Source: Palsa-513 sp036510225 (lineage in GTDB: Bacteria > Actinomycetota > Thermoleophilia > Solirubrobacterales > Solirubrobacteraceae). From it: a stretch of DNA of 64,000 nt. Both the position numbers and the translations under genes were made by a program. A model generated the notes under the pieces. The model was given only the letters and a program-made list of their open reading frames with translations. It was not told the DNA's origin and did not search any database. Shown here in pieces: positions 24,321 to 33,036 of the stretch. Position 1 is the first letter of the stretch; the number at the start of each line of letters is the position of its first letter. The stretch lies in assembly GCA_036510225.1 (NCBI GenBank), contig DATCEH010000008.1, forward strand, positions 17,172-81,171, given 5' to 3'.

Positions 24321-25030
24321 GACACGTTCACCCCGAGGCGCAGCCCGTTGGCAGCGTTGACCTGGTCCGACGGGACTGGGTTGGCGATCACGGTCGACAG
24401 ATACTCGGGCGTGTTCGGCCCGACGTCCTTGCGAGTCCCGAGAGCGTTCAGCTGCACCGCGACGATGACCCGCCGAACGTCGGTATCAGTCGTCCCGGTG
24501 GCTCCGCCGGTCGCACCGGTGCAAAGGCCGCCCGGAGTGCTTCCCTGGCAGACGTCCGTCACTTGCGTGACGAACGTGTAGACCGTTGCGGTCGTTGAGC
24601 CGACCGTCACGTTCGGCTGGATCGGGGTGACCGCGCCGCTCGCGCTCTGGACAAGCGGCTCGGTCACGAGCACGGTTCCGGGACTCTGGTAGTTCTCCTC
24701 GACCTCCCAGTGCAGCAGGTCGCTCGTGATGAAGTCCGTCGGGTTGCTCGGGTCGCTGTCGAGGCCCGCCTTCGTCGGGATCGACGTCATGGCGAGCGCG
24801 CCAAAGCCGTTCTGGCTTACCGCCTGGCGCACCTTCTCGATCTGAGATTGGGCGATCGACAGGAGAGTGACCTGTCGTCCGTTGGCCAGCGCGCTGGTGT
24901 TCGACTGCACGAACAGGTCGGCGCTCGCCCCGACCACGATCAGCGAGATCAAGAGCGTGATCATGACCTCGATCAGGGTCAGGCCTGATTCGCCGGCCGC
25001 ACGTCGGACGCCTCGCACGTTCACGACCAT
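24317..25030 (-). CDS. Minor pilin, PilV-like
   Basis: 237 residues from ATG at 25030, overlapping the upstream gene's 3' end by 10 nt. Type III leader (MVVNVRGVRRAAGESG) with cleavage before LTLIEVMITLLISLIVVGAS, Glu at +5. The segment FVQSNTSALANGRQVTLLSI fits PilV-type minor pilins. The globular part has one cysteine pair (VCQGSTPGGLCTG). Middle gene of a three-gene minor-pilin operon, expected to prime pilus assembly at the tip. Confidence 0.82.
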   Translation of the reverse strand: MVVNVRGVRRAAGESGLTLIEVMITLLISLIVVGASADLFVQSNTSALANGRQVTLLSIAQSQIEKVRQAVSQNGFGALAMTSIPTKAGLDSDPSNPTDFITSDLLHWEVEENYQSPGTVLVTEPLVQSASGAVTPIQPNVTVGSTTATVYTFVTQVTDVCQGSTPGGLCTGATGGATGTTDTDVRRVIVAVQLNALGTRKDVGPNTPEYLSTVIANPVPSDQVNAANGLRLGVNVS

Positions 25031-25749
25031 GCCCTCAGGTTGACGCCGGTCGTGACGGCGGCGGTACCCGAGCCCCTGACCACAACCTTGGCGTTGGGAT
25101 CGTTCTGGCTGATCGCCTCGACGGCCAGGTTGACAGCCACGTAGACGGGGAAGCTCGGCGGAGACCCGGGTGGAGTGCCGCTGATCGCGGTGCCGATCGT
25201 GTTACCGGTCGTCCCGGTCGGGGTGATCGTCGCTGAGGAAACGCCGGCGACCTCGGACTGCTGGTTGCCGGCAACCGTGCACGACCCGCTGGCAAGCGCG
25301 GCCGTCGGCGCGACGCAGGTGCGGGTGCAGGACCCCGGCACGCCGCCGCTTGCCGCGGTACACGACCAGGTGAGGTGGTCGCAGGTGGTCGCTCCGGAGC
25401 ATCCTCCGGCGGGGGCGATGTAGAAGCTCGCGGAGAACGCGGCGCTCACTCCGGTCGTGTAGGTGATCACGACAGGCGTGTCGTTGCCGAGCGTCGCGGT
25501 CGAGTCAGCGTTGTTCTGAGCCTCGCGAATGTCGCGCGTGAACAGGGCGAGGCCGGTCTCGGCCTGGCGTGTCGCGAAAGTCCGGCTGGACACTCCGTCC
25601 TGCTGGTCGATCGAGACGATCAGGAAGGTCATCAGGCCACCCGCGAGGACGAGCCCCGCGGCCATCGCAACGAGCAGCTCGATCAGGGTGAAGCCGTCCG
25701 CTGAGCGGAGCGAAGGGCGAGAGCGGTGGTTGTGGAGGGAGGTCGACAT
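25021..25749 (-). CDS. Minor pilin, PilW-like
   Basis: 242 residues from ATG at 25749 (MSTSLHNHRSRPSLRSADG), cleavage before FTLIELLVAMAAGLVLAGGL with Glu at +5. The region SSRTFATRQAETGLALFTRD then IREAQNNAD is typical of PilW-type minor pilins. Six cysteines lie in the middle (GCSGATTCDHLTWSCTAASG, then CTRTCVAP and GSCTVAG), implying a disulfide-rich exposed domain. First gene of the minor-pilin operon; 3' end overlaps the next gene. No GEMM aptamer was found in the 427 bp upstream. Confidence 0.82.
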   Translation of the reverse strand: MSTSLHNHRSRPSLRSADGFTLIELLVAMAAGLVLAGGLMTFLIVSIDQQDGVSSRTFATRQAETGLALFTRDIREAQNNADSTATLGNDTPVVITYTTGVSAAFSASFYIAPAGGCSGATTCDHLTWSCTAASGGVPGSCTRTCVAPTAALASGSCTVAGNQQSEVAGVSSATITPTGTTGNTIGTAISGTPPGSPPSFPVYVAVNLAVEAISQNDPNAKVVVRGSGTAAVTTGVNLRAWS

Positions 25750-26176
25750 CGAAGCTGAGCGGAGGAACGGGGTTCGTCCGGCTAGGTCAAGTGTCGGCGC
25801 ACGGCCGATGGTCCTTGAGTCCAAATCGCAGGGCGATGCAACTTCCGTCCATGCGGCGGAGCGACCGCCCGCGCGCAGCGACTCGCCTCGCCCAGGCACA
25901 CGACGCCCCCGAAGCCACCCGGTGCCGAGCCCCCGCTGTTGCCACGAGGGCTCTGCGGCCCCGGACCTCTTGTCGCTTGCGGCCGCCGGCAGGTGACCGG
26001 CCTTCCCTCCAACCCGGAACCGACGGGGGACGGCGGTCCCCCGGCGCGCGTACGCCGCGGGCCAGAGCCCGCTGCGAACCCGCTAAGCCGCCGGGATCAG
26101 TGCCGTCGGCATACGCTCAGCTAACCGCCGGCGGTCTGCCACCCTCGGTGGGACAGCTCCGGCTCCCCGGCTCGCC
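25750..26176. other. 427-bp intergenic leader region upstream of the minor-pilin operon
   Basis: No convincing gene. The interval holds the promoter/leader of the PilW-PilV-PilX-like operon (minus) and the 3' flank of the secreted protein gene at 26177. I looked for the GACGCAAAGCC block of a GEMM riboswitch on both strands and did not find it. The sequence is very GC-rich with several short inverted repeats (for example CCGCCGGCGG near 26125) but no T-tailed terminator. Confidence 0.5.
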
Positions 26177-26560
26177 TCAATAACCGCCGGCGATGCAGGC
26201 GCCGGCGGAGCCGAACAGATCCTTGAAGATCTTTGCCGGCGCGACCGAGCAGCTGAAGCCGCCGACCCCGTAGGCGGTCACCCGCCACTTGCCGTTGAGC
26301 GTGTGGAGCAGGGCCTTCGACGCGCCCGACTTGTGCGAGGTCAGCTTGACCAGGGCGTAGCTGTGGTTGGCCGTCGAGACGACGATCTTCGAGACCTTGG
26401 CGTCCGACGGGGCCTTCGAGTGCTTCGCGTGAATATACGTATGCATCACCTTGTCGATCGCCGAGTGCTCCTTCTTCGTGGGCGCCCGGTGGGCGAGCGC
26501 CGGTGAGGCGCCGAGGACGAGCAGGCTGGCCAGGGCGAGGAGGATCGGGAGGCGTCGCAT
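26177..26560 (-). CDS. Small secreted protein of unknown function
   Basis: 127 residues from ATG at 26560. Signal peptide MRRLPILLALASLLVLGASP ALA then HRAPTKKEHSAIDKVMHTYI, a Lys-rich middle, VVSTANHSYALVKLTSHKSG, KWRVTAYGVGGFSCSVAPAK and a second cysteine (ACIAGGY) near the end. The 'standalone exported ~100-aa domain with one disulfide' form is common in Thermoleophilia. The Trp/Gly strand pattern suggests a small alpha+beta (cystatin/NTF2-like) fold, unproven. Confidence 0.7.
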   Translation of the reverse strand: MRRLPILLALASLLVLGASPALAHRAPTKKEHSAIDKVMHTYIHAKHSKAPSDAKVSKIVVSTANHSYALVKLTSHKSGASKALLHTLNGKWRVTAYGVGGFSCSVAPAKIFKDLFGSAGACIAGGY

Positions 26561-26681
26561 AAGCCGGCAGGGTAGCGGTCGCACCGGATCGGCGCGTCGC
26601 GTCCGGTTCGGGCGCTCTACTCTGGAGGTAGGCCGACCCGCCATCGGCCGCCAACCGCGATTCACGAGAGGAAGCACCAGC

Positions 26682-27158
26682 ATGACCGAAGCGAACGTGA
26701 TCACCGCCGAAGGCCTGAGCGCCTTGAACGCAGAACTCGAGGAGCTCGAAGGCCCAAGTCGCCGGGAGATCGCCGAGCGCATCAAGACCGCCCGGGAGTG
26801 GGGCGACCTGAAGGAGAACAGCGAGTACCACGACGCCAAGAACGACCAGTCGCACCTCGAGCGCAAGATCGCGATGCTCCGCGAGCGGATCTCCCGGTCG
26901 GAGATCATCGAGCCCGAGGCGACCGGCACGGGCACCGACGGGGTCGTCTCGTTCGGCTCGACGGTCGTCGTCGCCGACGAGGCCGGCGGCGAGCAGACCT
27001 GGACGCTCGTCAGCTCGCACGAGGCCGCTCCCAAGGAGGGCCGCCTGTCGATCGAGTCGCCGGTCGCGAAGGCGCTGACCGGCCGCCGGGCCGGCGACAC
27101 GACGACGATCGCCCTCCCCCGCGGGGCCCGGACCCTGCGGATCGTCAGCGTTACCTGA
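26682..27158 (+). CDS. greA: Transcription elongation factor GreA
   Basis: 158 residues from ATG at 26682, ribosome site GAGAGGAAG upstream. N-terminal coiled coil (ALNAELEELEGPSRREIAER) with the acidic tip GDLKENSEYHDAKNDQ that enters the RNA polymerase secondary channel to stimulate transcript cleavage; C-terminal FKBP-like domain (VSFGSTVVVADEAGGEQTWT; SPVAKALTGRRAGDTTTIAL). Length is normal. The 3' end overlaps the convergent gene at 27151 by 8 nt. Confidence 0.96.
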   Translation: MTEANVITAEGLSALNAELEELEGPSRREIAERIKTAREWGDLKENSEYHDAKNDQSHLERKIAMLRERISRSEIIEPEATGTGTDGVVSFGSTVVVADEAGGEQTWTLVSSHEAAPKEGRLSIESPVAKALTGRRAGDTTTIALPRGARTLRIVSVT

Positions 27159-27957
27159 GCAGAGCCGACCGCCCGACCCAGGTCCTCGACGTCCACGGCG
27201 CGCGGGTTCTCGAGGCCCGGGCCGGCGGCGGTGTGGTCGAGATCGTCGCGCCGTACGCCAGCAGGCCGTTGCGGTAGACGCACTGGAACTGGCCGAGCCC
27301 GCCCGGGCTGATCGTGTAGGTCGCCGTGGTAACGTCGTCACAGTTGCCGTGGGCCCTGCTCGCGCGCCAGGCGGTCTCGGTCGACTTTCCGAGCGCCAGC
27401 ACGGGCGCCCAGGTCGGGACGCTCAGACCGAGCACCTCGCCCGGCGCAACGGCGAGCGGCTCCGCCAGCTTGAAGACGGAGGTCTCTCCCAGCAGCGGCG
27501 CCAGCGCGACCAGCGGCGTCACGCCGACCACCCGGAACCGGTAGTTGGATCCCTGGCGCAGGATGACCAGCGCCGCATACGGGAACCCGCCGGCCAGCTG
27601 GTCGAAGAAGTTGATCTCGTCGGCGTCGGGCTTGGATAGGGTGATCGTCCAGCTCACGACGACGCCGGCGTGACCGACGACCATCGCGTTGTGGCTACCC
27701 GCCACCGCTGCCTGGAAGCCGGTCGTCCGGGTCAGCGCCTGGCAGGGGAGTCCGGGGCAGCTGGGGGAACCGGGCGAAGCCGCCGTGCCGAGTCGCTGGA
27801 CGGCCGCCCCTGCGCTTGTCGACCACGAGAGGACGCCGACCGCGGCCAGCGTGCCCAGTGCGGCGCGGGTGCCGACGACCCTCCGCGACGACTGAGCGCC
27901 GTCGGGCGCCGATCTGTCGAAGCTCGCCCTGGCTGGACGTGAACGGTTCGATGACAT
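27151..27957 (-). CDS. Secreted protein of unknown function
   Basis: 268 residues from ATG at 27957. Arg-rich N-terminus with RR, hydrophobic segment (ALGTLAAVGVLSWSTSAGAA), then a domain with FQAAVAGSHNAMVVGHAGVV, VSWTITLSKPDADEINFFDQ, ALVILRQGSNYRFRVVG and LSVPTWAPVLALGKSTETAW RASR. The beta-strand pattern suggests a jelly-roll or Ig-like exported domain; I know similar proteins in Solirubrobacterales but no function. Two cysteine pairs (CPGLPC; NCDD...FQCVY). Convergent with greA. Confidence 0.65.
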   Translation of the reverse strand: MSSNRSRPARASFDRSAPDGAQSSRRVVGTRAALGTLAAVGVLSWSTSAGAAVQRLGTAASPGSPSCPGLPCQALTRTTGFQAAVAGSHNAMVVGHAGVVVSWTITLSKPDADEINFFDQLAGGFPYAALVILRQGSNYRFRVVGVTPLVALAPLLGETSVFKLAEPLAVAPGEVLGLSVPTWAPVLALGKSTETAWRASRAHGNCDDVTTATYTISPGGLGQFQCVYRNGLLAYGATISTTPPPARASRTRAPWTSRTWVGRSALLR

Positions 27958-28059
27958 TTTCGCAGCGCAAGAGTACGGAATGTCGGGCTGCCGCGAGACG
28001 GCGGCGTCTGGCGCGTCATCGCGTCGGCCTCGCCGGTTCGCGGGCTACGATTGGTGTGG

Positions 28060-28713
28060 ATGCGCCCGGCCGCCCTGCTCGACATCGACGGAACGCTCGT
28101 CGACACCAATTATCAGCACGCGCTCGCGTGGTACCGGGCGTTCCGCGAGCACGGCCTGGTCTTCCCGATCTGGCGGCTCCACCGGCACATCGGCATGGGC
28201 GGAGACCAGCTGGTCGAGGCGATCGCCGGCGAGGACGTCGACCGCGAGCACGGGGATTCGATCCGCGCCGTCGAGAAGGACCGCTACCACGAGCTGATCG
28301 GCGAGGTCGAGCTGATGCCGGACGCGCGGCGCCTGATCACCCGGCTCAGCGACCGCGGCCACGCGGTGGTGCTCGCGAGCTCGGCCAGCGCCGAGGATCT
28401 CGCGCACTACCGGGGGATGCTCGACGTCGACGAGTCGATCGCCGACGCGACGTCGAGCGACGATGTCGAGGAGACGAAGCCGGCGCCCGACCTGATCCAG
28501 GCGGCGATCGCCAAGGTCTCGGACGGCGCGGACGCCGTGATGGTCGGCGACTCGACCTGGGACTGCGAGGCCGCCCAGCGGGCGGGCATCCCGTCGATCG
28601 CCCTGCTGACCGGCGGCTTCGGCGAGGACGAGCTCCGGGCGGCCGGGGCGAGCGCGGTGTTCGAGTCGCTCGGCGCCCTGCTCGAGCGGATCGACGAGAC
28701 GCCGCTCAGATGA
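28060..28713 (+). CDS. HAD-superfamily hydrolase (phosphoglycolate phosphatase-like)
   Basis: 217 residues from ATG at 28060 (TTG 28051 and GTG 28054 are alternatives). HAD motifs: I ALLDIDGTLVDTN, II VVLASSAS, III Lys in EETKPAPDLI, IV VMVGDSTWDCEAAQRAG. Cap domain (YRAFREHGLVFPIWRLHRHI) is the C1 helical type, giving a phosphoglycolate phosphatase/beta-phosphoglucomutase-like subfamily. Substrate unknown. Its 3' end overlaps the convergent small gene at 28706 by 8 nt. Confidence 0.88.
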   Translation: MRPAALLDIDGTLVDTNYQHALAWYRAFREHGLVFPIWRLHRHIGMGGDQLVEAIAGEDVDREHGDSIRAVEKDRYHELIGEVELMPDARRLITRLSDRGHAVVLASSASAEDLAHYRGMLDVDESIADATSSDDVEETKPAPDLIQAAIAKVSDGADAVMVGDSTWDCEAAQRAGIPSIALLTGGFGEDELRAAGASAVFESLGALLERIDETPLR

Positions 28714-28987
28714 GGCTGTCGCCCTTGGGCGGGATCACCCACATCTTCTTGGCCATCGTGTCGAGCGTCTGCGGGTCGAGGTCGGCGATCTTCTCGAAGC
28801 CGGCCTTCTCCATCAGCCGCACGAGGTCCCCCCACGCGCGGGCGACCGGCAGCACGCGGTTCATGCCCCAGCCGGCGACGTCCTTGAGCTCCTTGGCCCG
28901 GGCTCGGGCCTCGTCGAGCGTGATCTCGCCGAAGTGCTTCTCGGCTCCGCCGATGTGGACGGGACGGGTCAGCGTGTCTTCGCTCAT
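28706..28987 (-). CDS. Conserved small hypothetical protein
   Basis: 93 residues from ATG at 28987 (a GTG precedes by one codon). Mostly helical: EKHFGEITLDEARARAKELK, MNRVLPVARAWGDLVRLMEK, FEKIADLDPQTLDTMAKKMW, VIPPKGDSLI. No cysteine, no membrane segment. Not recognised; the regular amphipathic helices and short C-terminal strand suggest a small cytosolic bundle. It stands between the HAD gene and the ABC exporter genes. Confidence 0.6.
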   Translation of the reverse strand: MSEDTLTRPVHIGGAEKHFGEITLDEARARAKELKDVAGWGMNRVLPVARAWGDLVRLMEKAGFEKIADLDPQTLDTMAKKMWVIPPKGDSLI

Positions 28988-29035
28988 CACTGCAGCCTAG
29001 TCCCTGCGGCGGCCCGAGCCGCCAGACCTGGCCGG

Positions 29036-29938
29036 TCAGGCGAGCACACGGCGGCGGAAGTTCCGCAGGCCGAGCGTCAGGAAGACGGCGCAGAACCCGA
29101 CGAGCACGGGATAGACGATGTAGAGGTGCATGTGCGAGGCATGGGTCAGGCCGGCCCGCATGCCCTCGGCGACGTAGATCAGCGGATTGACGAGGACGAG
29201 GATCTGCAGCCAGTGAACGCCGTGGAACTGGACCGGCGCGAGCCGCGTCCACTGGTAGTAGGTCCCCCCGAGGAAGGTCAGCGGGAGCACGACGAAGCCG
29301 AACATCAGGCCGAGGTTCCGTGGCTCGAACTTGGTCCCGAGCAGCAGCCCGAGCGAGGTCATCGTGACGCAGGCCAGCGGGATCAGGGTGATGATGACCG
29401 GCCAGCGAACCGCCAGATGGGCGTGGACGCCCGACGCGTGGACGACGGCTGCGATCGGGAAGACGATCACCGCGGCGATCAGGCCCTGGGTCGCCCCGGA
29501 GAGCACCTTGGCCATCGCGACGAGCCAGATCGGGCACGGCGCCTGGACGCGATCCTCGATCTCCCTGGTGTAGCCGAACTCCTGCGAGAGCTGGATCGCG
29601 ACGGCCTGGATGCCCTGGAACATGATCGTGATCGCGACGACCCCGGGAACGAGGACGGTCGCGAACGCCGACTCGCCCCCCGCCCCACCAGCCCCGCCGC
29701 CGATCCCCTGACCGATCGTGGGGAAGACGTCGAGGAAGACGAAGACGAGGAGGAACGGCTGGATAAGTGTGCGGACGATGAACTCGCCTTTGTTCTTCCA
29801 GAGCACGGTCAAGTCACGCAGGATGAGGGCAACGAGCGCGGCCCGGCTGGCCGCGGCCATCGTCCGGCTCGGCTCGATCGCGATCCTCGGGCGGTCCGCC
29901 GCGGCAGGCTCCGGCGTGGTCGGCGTCGTGGTCGCCAT
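29036..29938 (-). CDS. ABC-2 type exporter permease (DrrB-like)
   Basis: 300 residues, six membrane helices. The N-terminal amphipathic stretch ALILRDLTVLWKNKGEFIVR is typical of ABC-2 permeases, followed by TLIQPFLLVFVFLDVFPTIG, the ABC-2 signature region FEPRNLGLMFGFVVLPLTFL and the terminal helix. Start overlaps the stop of the ATPase gene by one base, so the pair is coupled. It likely exports a hydrophobic compound or lipid. Substrate unknown. Confidence 0.9.
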   Translation of the reverse strand: MATTTPTTPEPAAADRPRIAIEPSRTMAAASRAALVALILRDLTVLWKNKGEFIVRTLIQPFLLVFVFLDVFPTIGQGIGGGAGGAGGESAFATVLVPGVVAITIMFQGIQAVAIQLSQEFGYTREIEDRVQAPCPIWLVAMAKVLSGATQGLIAAVIVFPIAAVVHASGVHAHLAVRWPVIITLIPLACVTMTSLGLLLGTKFEPRNLGLMFGFVVLPLTFLGGTYYQWTRLAPVQFHGVHWLQILVLVNPLIYVAEGMRAGLTHASHMHLYIVYPVLVGFCAVFLTLGLRNFRRRVLA

Positions 29939-30930
29939 CAGTCGCGGAGCTCCTTGCCGGTGAGCTGGATGAAGACGGTCTCGAGCGACGGCTCGGCGAC
30001 CGAGATGTCGACCAGATCGAAGCCGCCGGACTCGGCCGCCGTGACGACTCGCGGGACGAGCCGGTCGGCCCCGGTCACGTGGAGCTCGACGCCGCCGTCG
30101 AGCACGCGCGAGCGCGTCACCCCGGGGATCTCTCTCGTCAGGTGCCCGGCGAGCGCCTCGCCGTCACCACCGGCCTTGACCGTGACGATCGTGTCCGCGC
30201 CGATCGACCGCTTGAGCGCGGCCGGGGTGTCGAGCGCGAGGATCCTCCCGTGGTCCATGATCGCGACCCGGCCGCAGAGCTGGTCGGCCTCCTCCATGTA
30301 GTGCGTGGTCAGGAGGATCGTCTGGCCCTCGGCGTTCAGCTCGCCGAGGATCTCCCATAGGGCGAGCCGGCTCTGGGGATCGAGGCCGGCGGTCGGCTCG
30401 TCGAGGAAGAGGACGGCGGGCCGGTGGAAGATCGCCCGGGCGACCATCAGCCGCTGGGCCATCCCGCCCGACAGCGCGAAGACCGATTTCGAAGCCCATT
30501 TGGAGAGCTGGAACTTGTCGAGCAGCTCGGCCGCGATCCGCCGGGAGTCGGCCGCCGGCATGCCGAACAGCCGGCCGTGGAAGTAGAGGTTCTCGGTGAC
30601 CGTCAGCTGGCGATCGAGCGTGTTGCTCTGGGAGACGATCCCGATCAGCTGCTTTGCGAGCGCCGGCTGTGCGACGACGTCGATCGACCCGACCCAGGCC
30701 CGCCCGGCGGTCGGGATGACGCGTGTCGTGAGCATCCCGGCCGTCGTCGTCTTGCCGGCCCCGTTGGGGCCGAGCAGGCCGAAGATCTCGCCGGCGTCGA
30801 CGGTGAGGTCGAGCTCGTCGACCGCTGCCAGCTCACTCCCGGCGTAGACCTTCGTCAGGCCTTCGGTGCGGATCACGGCCGCAACGGTCGGATCCGGCTG
30901 CGACGTCGGACTGGTTTCGGTGGCCGCCAT
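29938..30930 (-). CDS. ABC exporter ATP-binding protein (DrrA-like)
   Basis: 330 residues. Walker A LLGPNGAGKTTTAGML, Q-loop GIVSQSN, signature ALSGGMAQRLMVARAI, Walker B VLFLDEPTAGLD, H-loop LLTTHYMEEADQL. The C-terminal ~80 residues (VTVKAGGDGEALAGHLTREI to SLETVFIQLTGKELRD) are the DrrA-type extension. First gene of a two-gene exporter operon with the permease at 29036. The gene lies 10 bp before the GST gene's end on the same strand, so co-transcription from upstream is likely. Confidence 0.93.
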   Translation of the reverse strand: MAATETSPTSQPDPTVAAVIRTEGLTKVYAGSELAAVDELDLTVDAGEIFGLLGPNGAGKTTTAGMLTTRVIPTAGRAWVGSIDVVAQPALAKQLIGIVSQSNTLDRQLTVTENLYFHGRLFGMPAADSRRIAAELLDKFQLSKWASKSVFALSGGMAQRLMVARAIFHRPAVLFLDEPTAGLDPQSRLALWEILGELNAEGQTILLTTHYMEEADQLCGRVAIMDHGRILALDTPAALKRSIGADTIVTVKAGGDGEALAGHLTREIPGVTRSRVLDGGVELHVTGADRLVPRVVTAAESGGFDLVDISVAEPSLETVFIQLTGKELRD

Positions 30931-30940
30931 GTCCCGTGGA

Positions 30941-31918
30941 TCAGCCGAGCGTCGCCCGGTCGTGCGGTGCGGCGAAGTCGATCATCGGTCCGACGGGGAC
31001 GATCCCGGACGGGTTGATTCCCGGATGGGTCGCGTAGTAGTGGCGCTTGATGTGGTCGAGATCGACCGTCTGGGCGACCGCGGCCGTCTGGTAGAGGTCG
31101 CGGACGTAGGGCCAGAGGTTCGGGTAGTCGACGATCCGCCGGATGTTGCACTTGAAGTGGCCGACGTAGACCGGGTCGAAGCGGACGAGCGTCGGGAAGA
31201 GCCGCCAGTCGGCGAGCGTCTGCTCGCTCCCGAACAGGTACCGCTGGCCGGCCAGGCGCCGGTCGAGCCGGTCGAGCGTCTCGAAGAGCGGGAGCACGGC
31301 CTCCTCGTAGGCCGCCTGCGACTTGGCGAACCCGGCCCGGTAGACGCCGTTGTTGACGCGCTCGTAGATCTCCGCGTTCAGTTCGTCGATCGACCCGCGC
31401 AGCCCGTCTGGGTAATAGTCGAGCTCGGGATGCCCGGCGAGGGCGTCGAACGCGCTGTTGAGCATCACCACGATGTCGGCCGACTCGTTGTTGACGATCT
31501 GGCCGGTCTGGGTGTCCCAGAGCACCGGGACGGTGACGCGCGCGTCGAATTCGGGGTCGCTGGCGGTGTACGCCTCCGAGAGGTACTCCCAGCCGTGGAG
31601 CGGGTCCCCGGTGGCGCCGCGGACGTCCCGAAAGGCCCAGCCTTTGTCGTCGCGGATCGGATCGACGATCGAGAGACCGATCGCGTCCTCGAGTCCCTTC
31701 AGGCTGCGGAGGATCACCGTCCGGTGGGCCCACGGGCACGCGAGCGACACATACAGGTGGTAGCGGCCGGCCTCGGCGGCGAAGCCCGAGCTCGCGTCGG
31801 CGGTGACCCAGTTGCGGAAGCGGCTTCCCTGGCGGACGAACCGCCCGTCGTCGGCCTGCTCGCCCTTCGCGAGCGTCGGCTCGAGCGCGGACTGGTGGTT
31901 GGCGGTGGGGCCTGTCAT
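30941..31918 (-). CDS. Glutathionyl-hydroquinone reductase-like GST (Xi class)
   Basis: 325 residues. YHLYVSLACPWAHRTVILRS carries the catalytic Cys of the Xi-class CPWA motif; WAFRDVRGATGDPLHGWEYL and VPVLWDTQTGQIVNNESADI fit YqjG/GS-hydroquinone reductases, as does the C-terminal ADWRLFPTLVRFDPVYVGHF with LYQTAAVAQTVDLDHIKRHY. These enzymes reduce glutathionyl- or related thiol-conjugated hydroquinones; in actinobacteria mycothiol or another thiol may replace glutathione. The start overlaps the previous gene's stop (ATGA). Confidence 0.9.
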   Translation of the reverse strand: MTGPTANHQSALEPTLAKGEQADDGRFVRQGSRFRNWVTADASSGFAAEAGRYHLYVSLACPWAHRTVILRSLKGLEDAIGLSIVDPIRDDKGWAFRDVRGATGDPLHGWEYLSEAYTASDPEFDARVTVPVLWDTQTGQIVNNESADIVVMLNSAFDALAGHPELDYYPDGLRGSIDELNAEIYERVNNGVYRAGFAKSQAAYEEAVLPLFETLDRLDRRLAGQRYLFGSEQTLADWRLFPTLVRFDPVYVGHFKCNIRRIVDYPNLWPYVRDLYQTAAVAQTVDLDHIKRHYYATHPGINPSGIVPVGPMIDFAAPHDRATLG

Positions 31919-32184
31919 GTATCGCCCTGTTCGGAGCGAGCGCGCTCCTCGAGCTTCTCCCGGAGGTAGGACGCCTGCTCCGAGCGCCGGGCGTGGGTGT
32001 GCTCCTCCGCGGGGTCGCAGTCCTCGCCGGTGCGCTGCGCGGCGAGCGTCGCCAGCCGCGCCTCCGCTTCCTCGCGCCGGCGCTGAGCATCCACCATGGT
32101 CGCCGTGTCGGGATCGTGTTCGATCTCCTGATCCTGGCAGATCGCGCTCAGCAGGTCACGGGGCTTCTCGCGCCGGTCAGCCAA
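31915..32184 (-). CDS. Small charged helical protein
   Basis: 89 residues from ATG at 32184, overlapping the GST gene start by 4 nt. Almost entirely charged and helical (DAQRRREEAEARLATLAAQR; ARRSEQASYLREKLEERARS), with one C in ICQDQE and one in EDCDP. Likely a coiled coil. Translational coupling to the GST gene suggests a real gene; the family is not recognised. Confidence 0.55.
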   Translation of the reverse strand: MADRREKPRDLLSAICQDQEIEHDPDTATMVDAQRRREEAEARLATLAAQRTGEDCDPAEEHTHARRSEQASYLREKLEERARSEQGDT

Positions 32185-32353
32185 GCGACCTGCGCCCGGC
32201 TGTCGGCTGCGGGTGGACCCGACGGCCGTAGCGGCGCTGTCCGCGGACCCGTATCCTCATCTTGAGTAGAGGGCATGTTTCTGAGGTTGGGCCGTCGATC
32301 GCCCAGCAGCGGGAAGTGACTTCGGAGGGTTCGACCTGCCCCGGAGGTCCGCT

Positions 32354-32710
32354 GTGCTCCAAACGCCACACCCCGCCCGCTGCCGGCGGTTGCCGCGCGC
32401 CTCGCGCGAAGCGCGGGCCGCTCTCACCGGGGTTGGCATCGCGGCGCTACTGATCGTCCCCGTCGCGATCAGGCTCATGCCGGGCAGCGCCGTCGGGACG
32501 AACCTCGCGGCGGCGAGCACGAGCACGCGAGCATTTCCGACGTTCTGGGTCGTCCACGCCGGCCAGACGCTCGGCGTGGTCTCGGCGGCGACGGGACTCA
32601 GCGTGGCCGCGATCGAGCAGCTCAACCCCCACGCCGATCCCGGCGAGCTGATCCCCGGCCAGCGCATCAGGCTCCGCCCGACGGCGCCCAGACCACCGCG
32701 CAAACCGTGA
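32354..32710 (+). CDS. LysM-domain protein with N-terminal membrane anchor
   Basis: 118 residues from GTG at 32354. Basic N-terminus, one hydrophobic helix (ALTGVGIAALLIVPVAIRLM), a Thr/Ser linker, then one LysM motif (FWVVHAGQTLGVVSAATGLS, VAAIEQLNPHADPGELIPGQ, RIRLRP). LysM binds peptidoglycan N-acetylglucosamine chains, so this is a wall-associated membrane protein. No catalytic domain is present. Confidence 0.85.
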   Translation: MLQTPHPARCRRLPRASREARAALTGVGIAALLIVPVAIRLMPGSAVGTNLAAASTSTRAFPTFWVVHAGQTLGVVSAATGLSVAAIEQLNPHADPGELIPGQRIRLRPTAPRPPRKP

Positions 32711-33036
32711 GCGCCGGCGGCCAGCCGACCGGCGATCCACCTCGTTGAGGTACTTCGCCAGGGACTGCGCGATGTGCTCCTCGCCGCGGGCGCTGCGAGC
32801 CCAAACCGTCTCATGCGTCGGGACGTCGCCGAGGGCGAGGAATGAGACCTCCGACCCGCGGATGCGTGGCGCACGGACCGCTGTCAGGGCACAGGCGTTC
32901 GTGTGGACGAACTTCGGGGACACGATACGTCCCAGATTTCACTCGGCGACAGGCTCGGTGACGCGTGCAGCCACGTCGAAGCGGCGTTCTCGTGGCCTGC
33001 ATATGCCGGAGGCCCCCAGCGCATGGTCGGCGCGGC
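32711..33036. other. 326-bp intergenic region at the left border of the accessory island
   Basis: No convincing gene on either strand. It lies between the LysM gene (plus) and the end of the unknown two-gene operon (minus). It has no clear terminator, repeat or tRNA. GC drops slightly to the right, where the accessory genes begin. Confidence 0.4.

Noticed and set aside
25750..26176. A possible third GEMM riboswitch before the minor-pilin operon
   Set aside because: The invariant GACGCAAAGCC and AGATAGCC blocks are absent on both strands.
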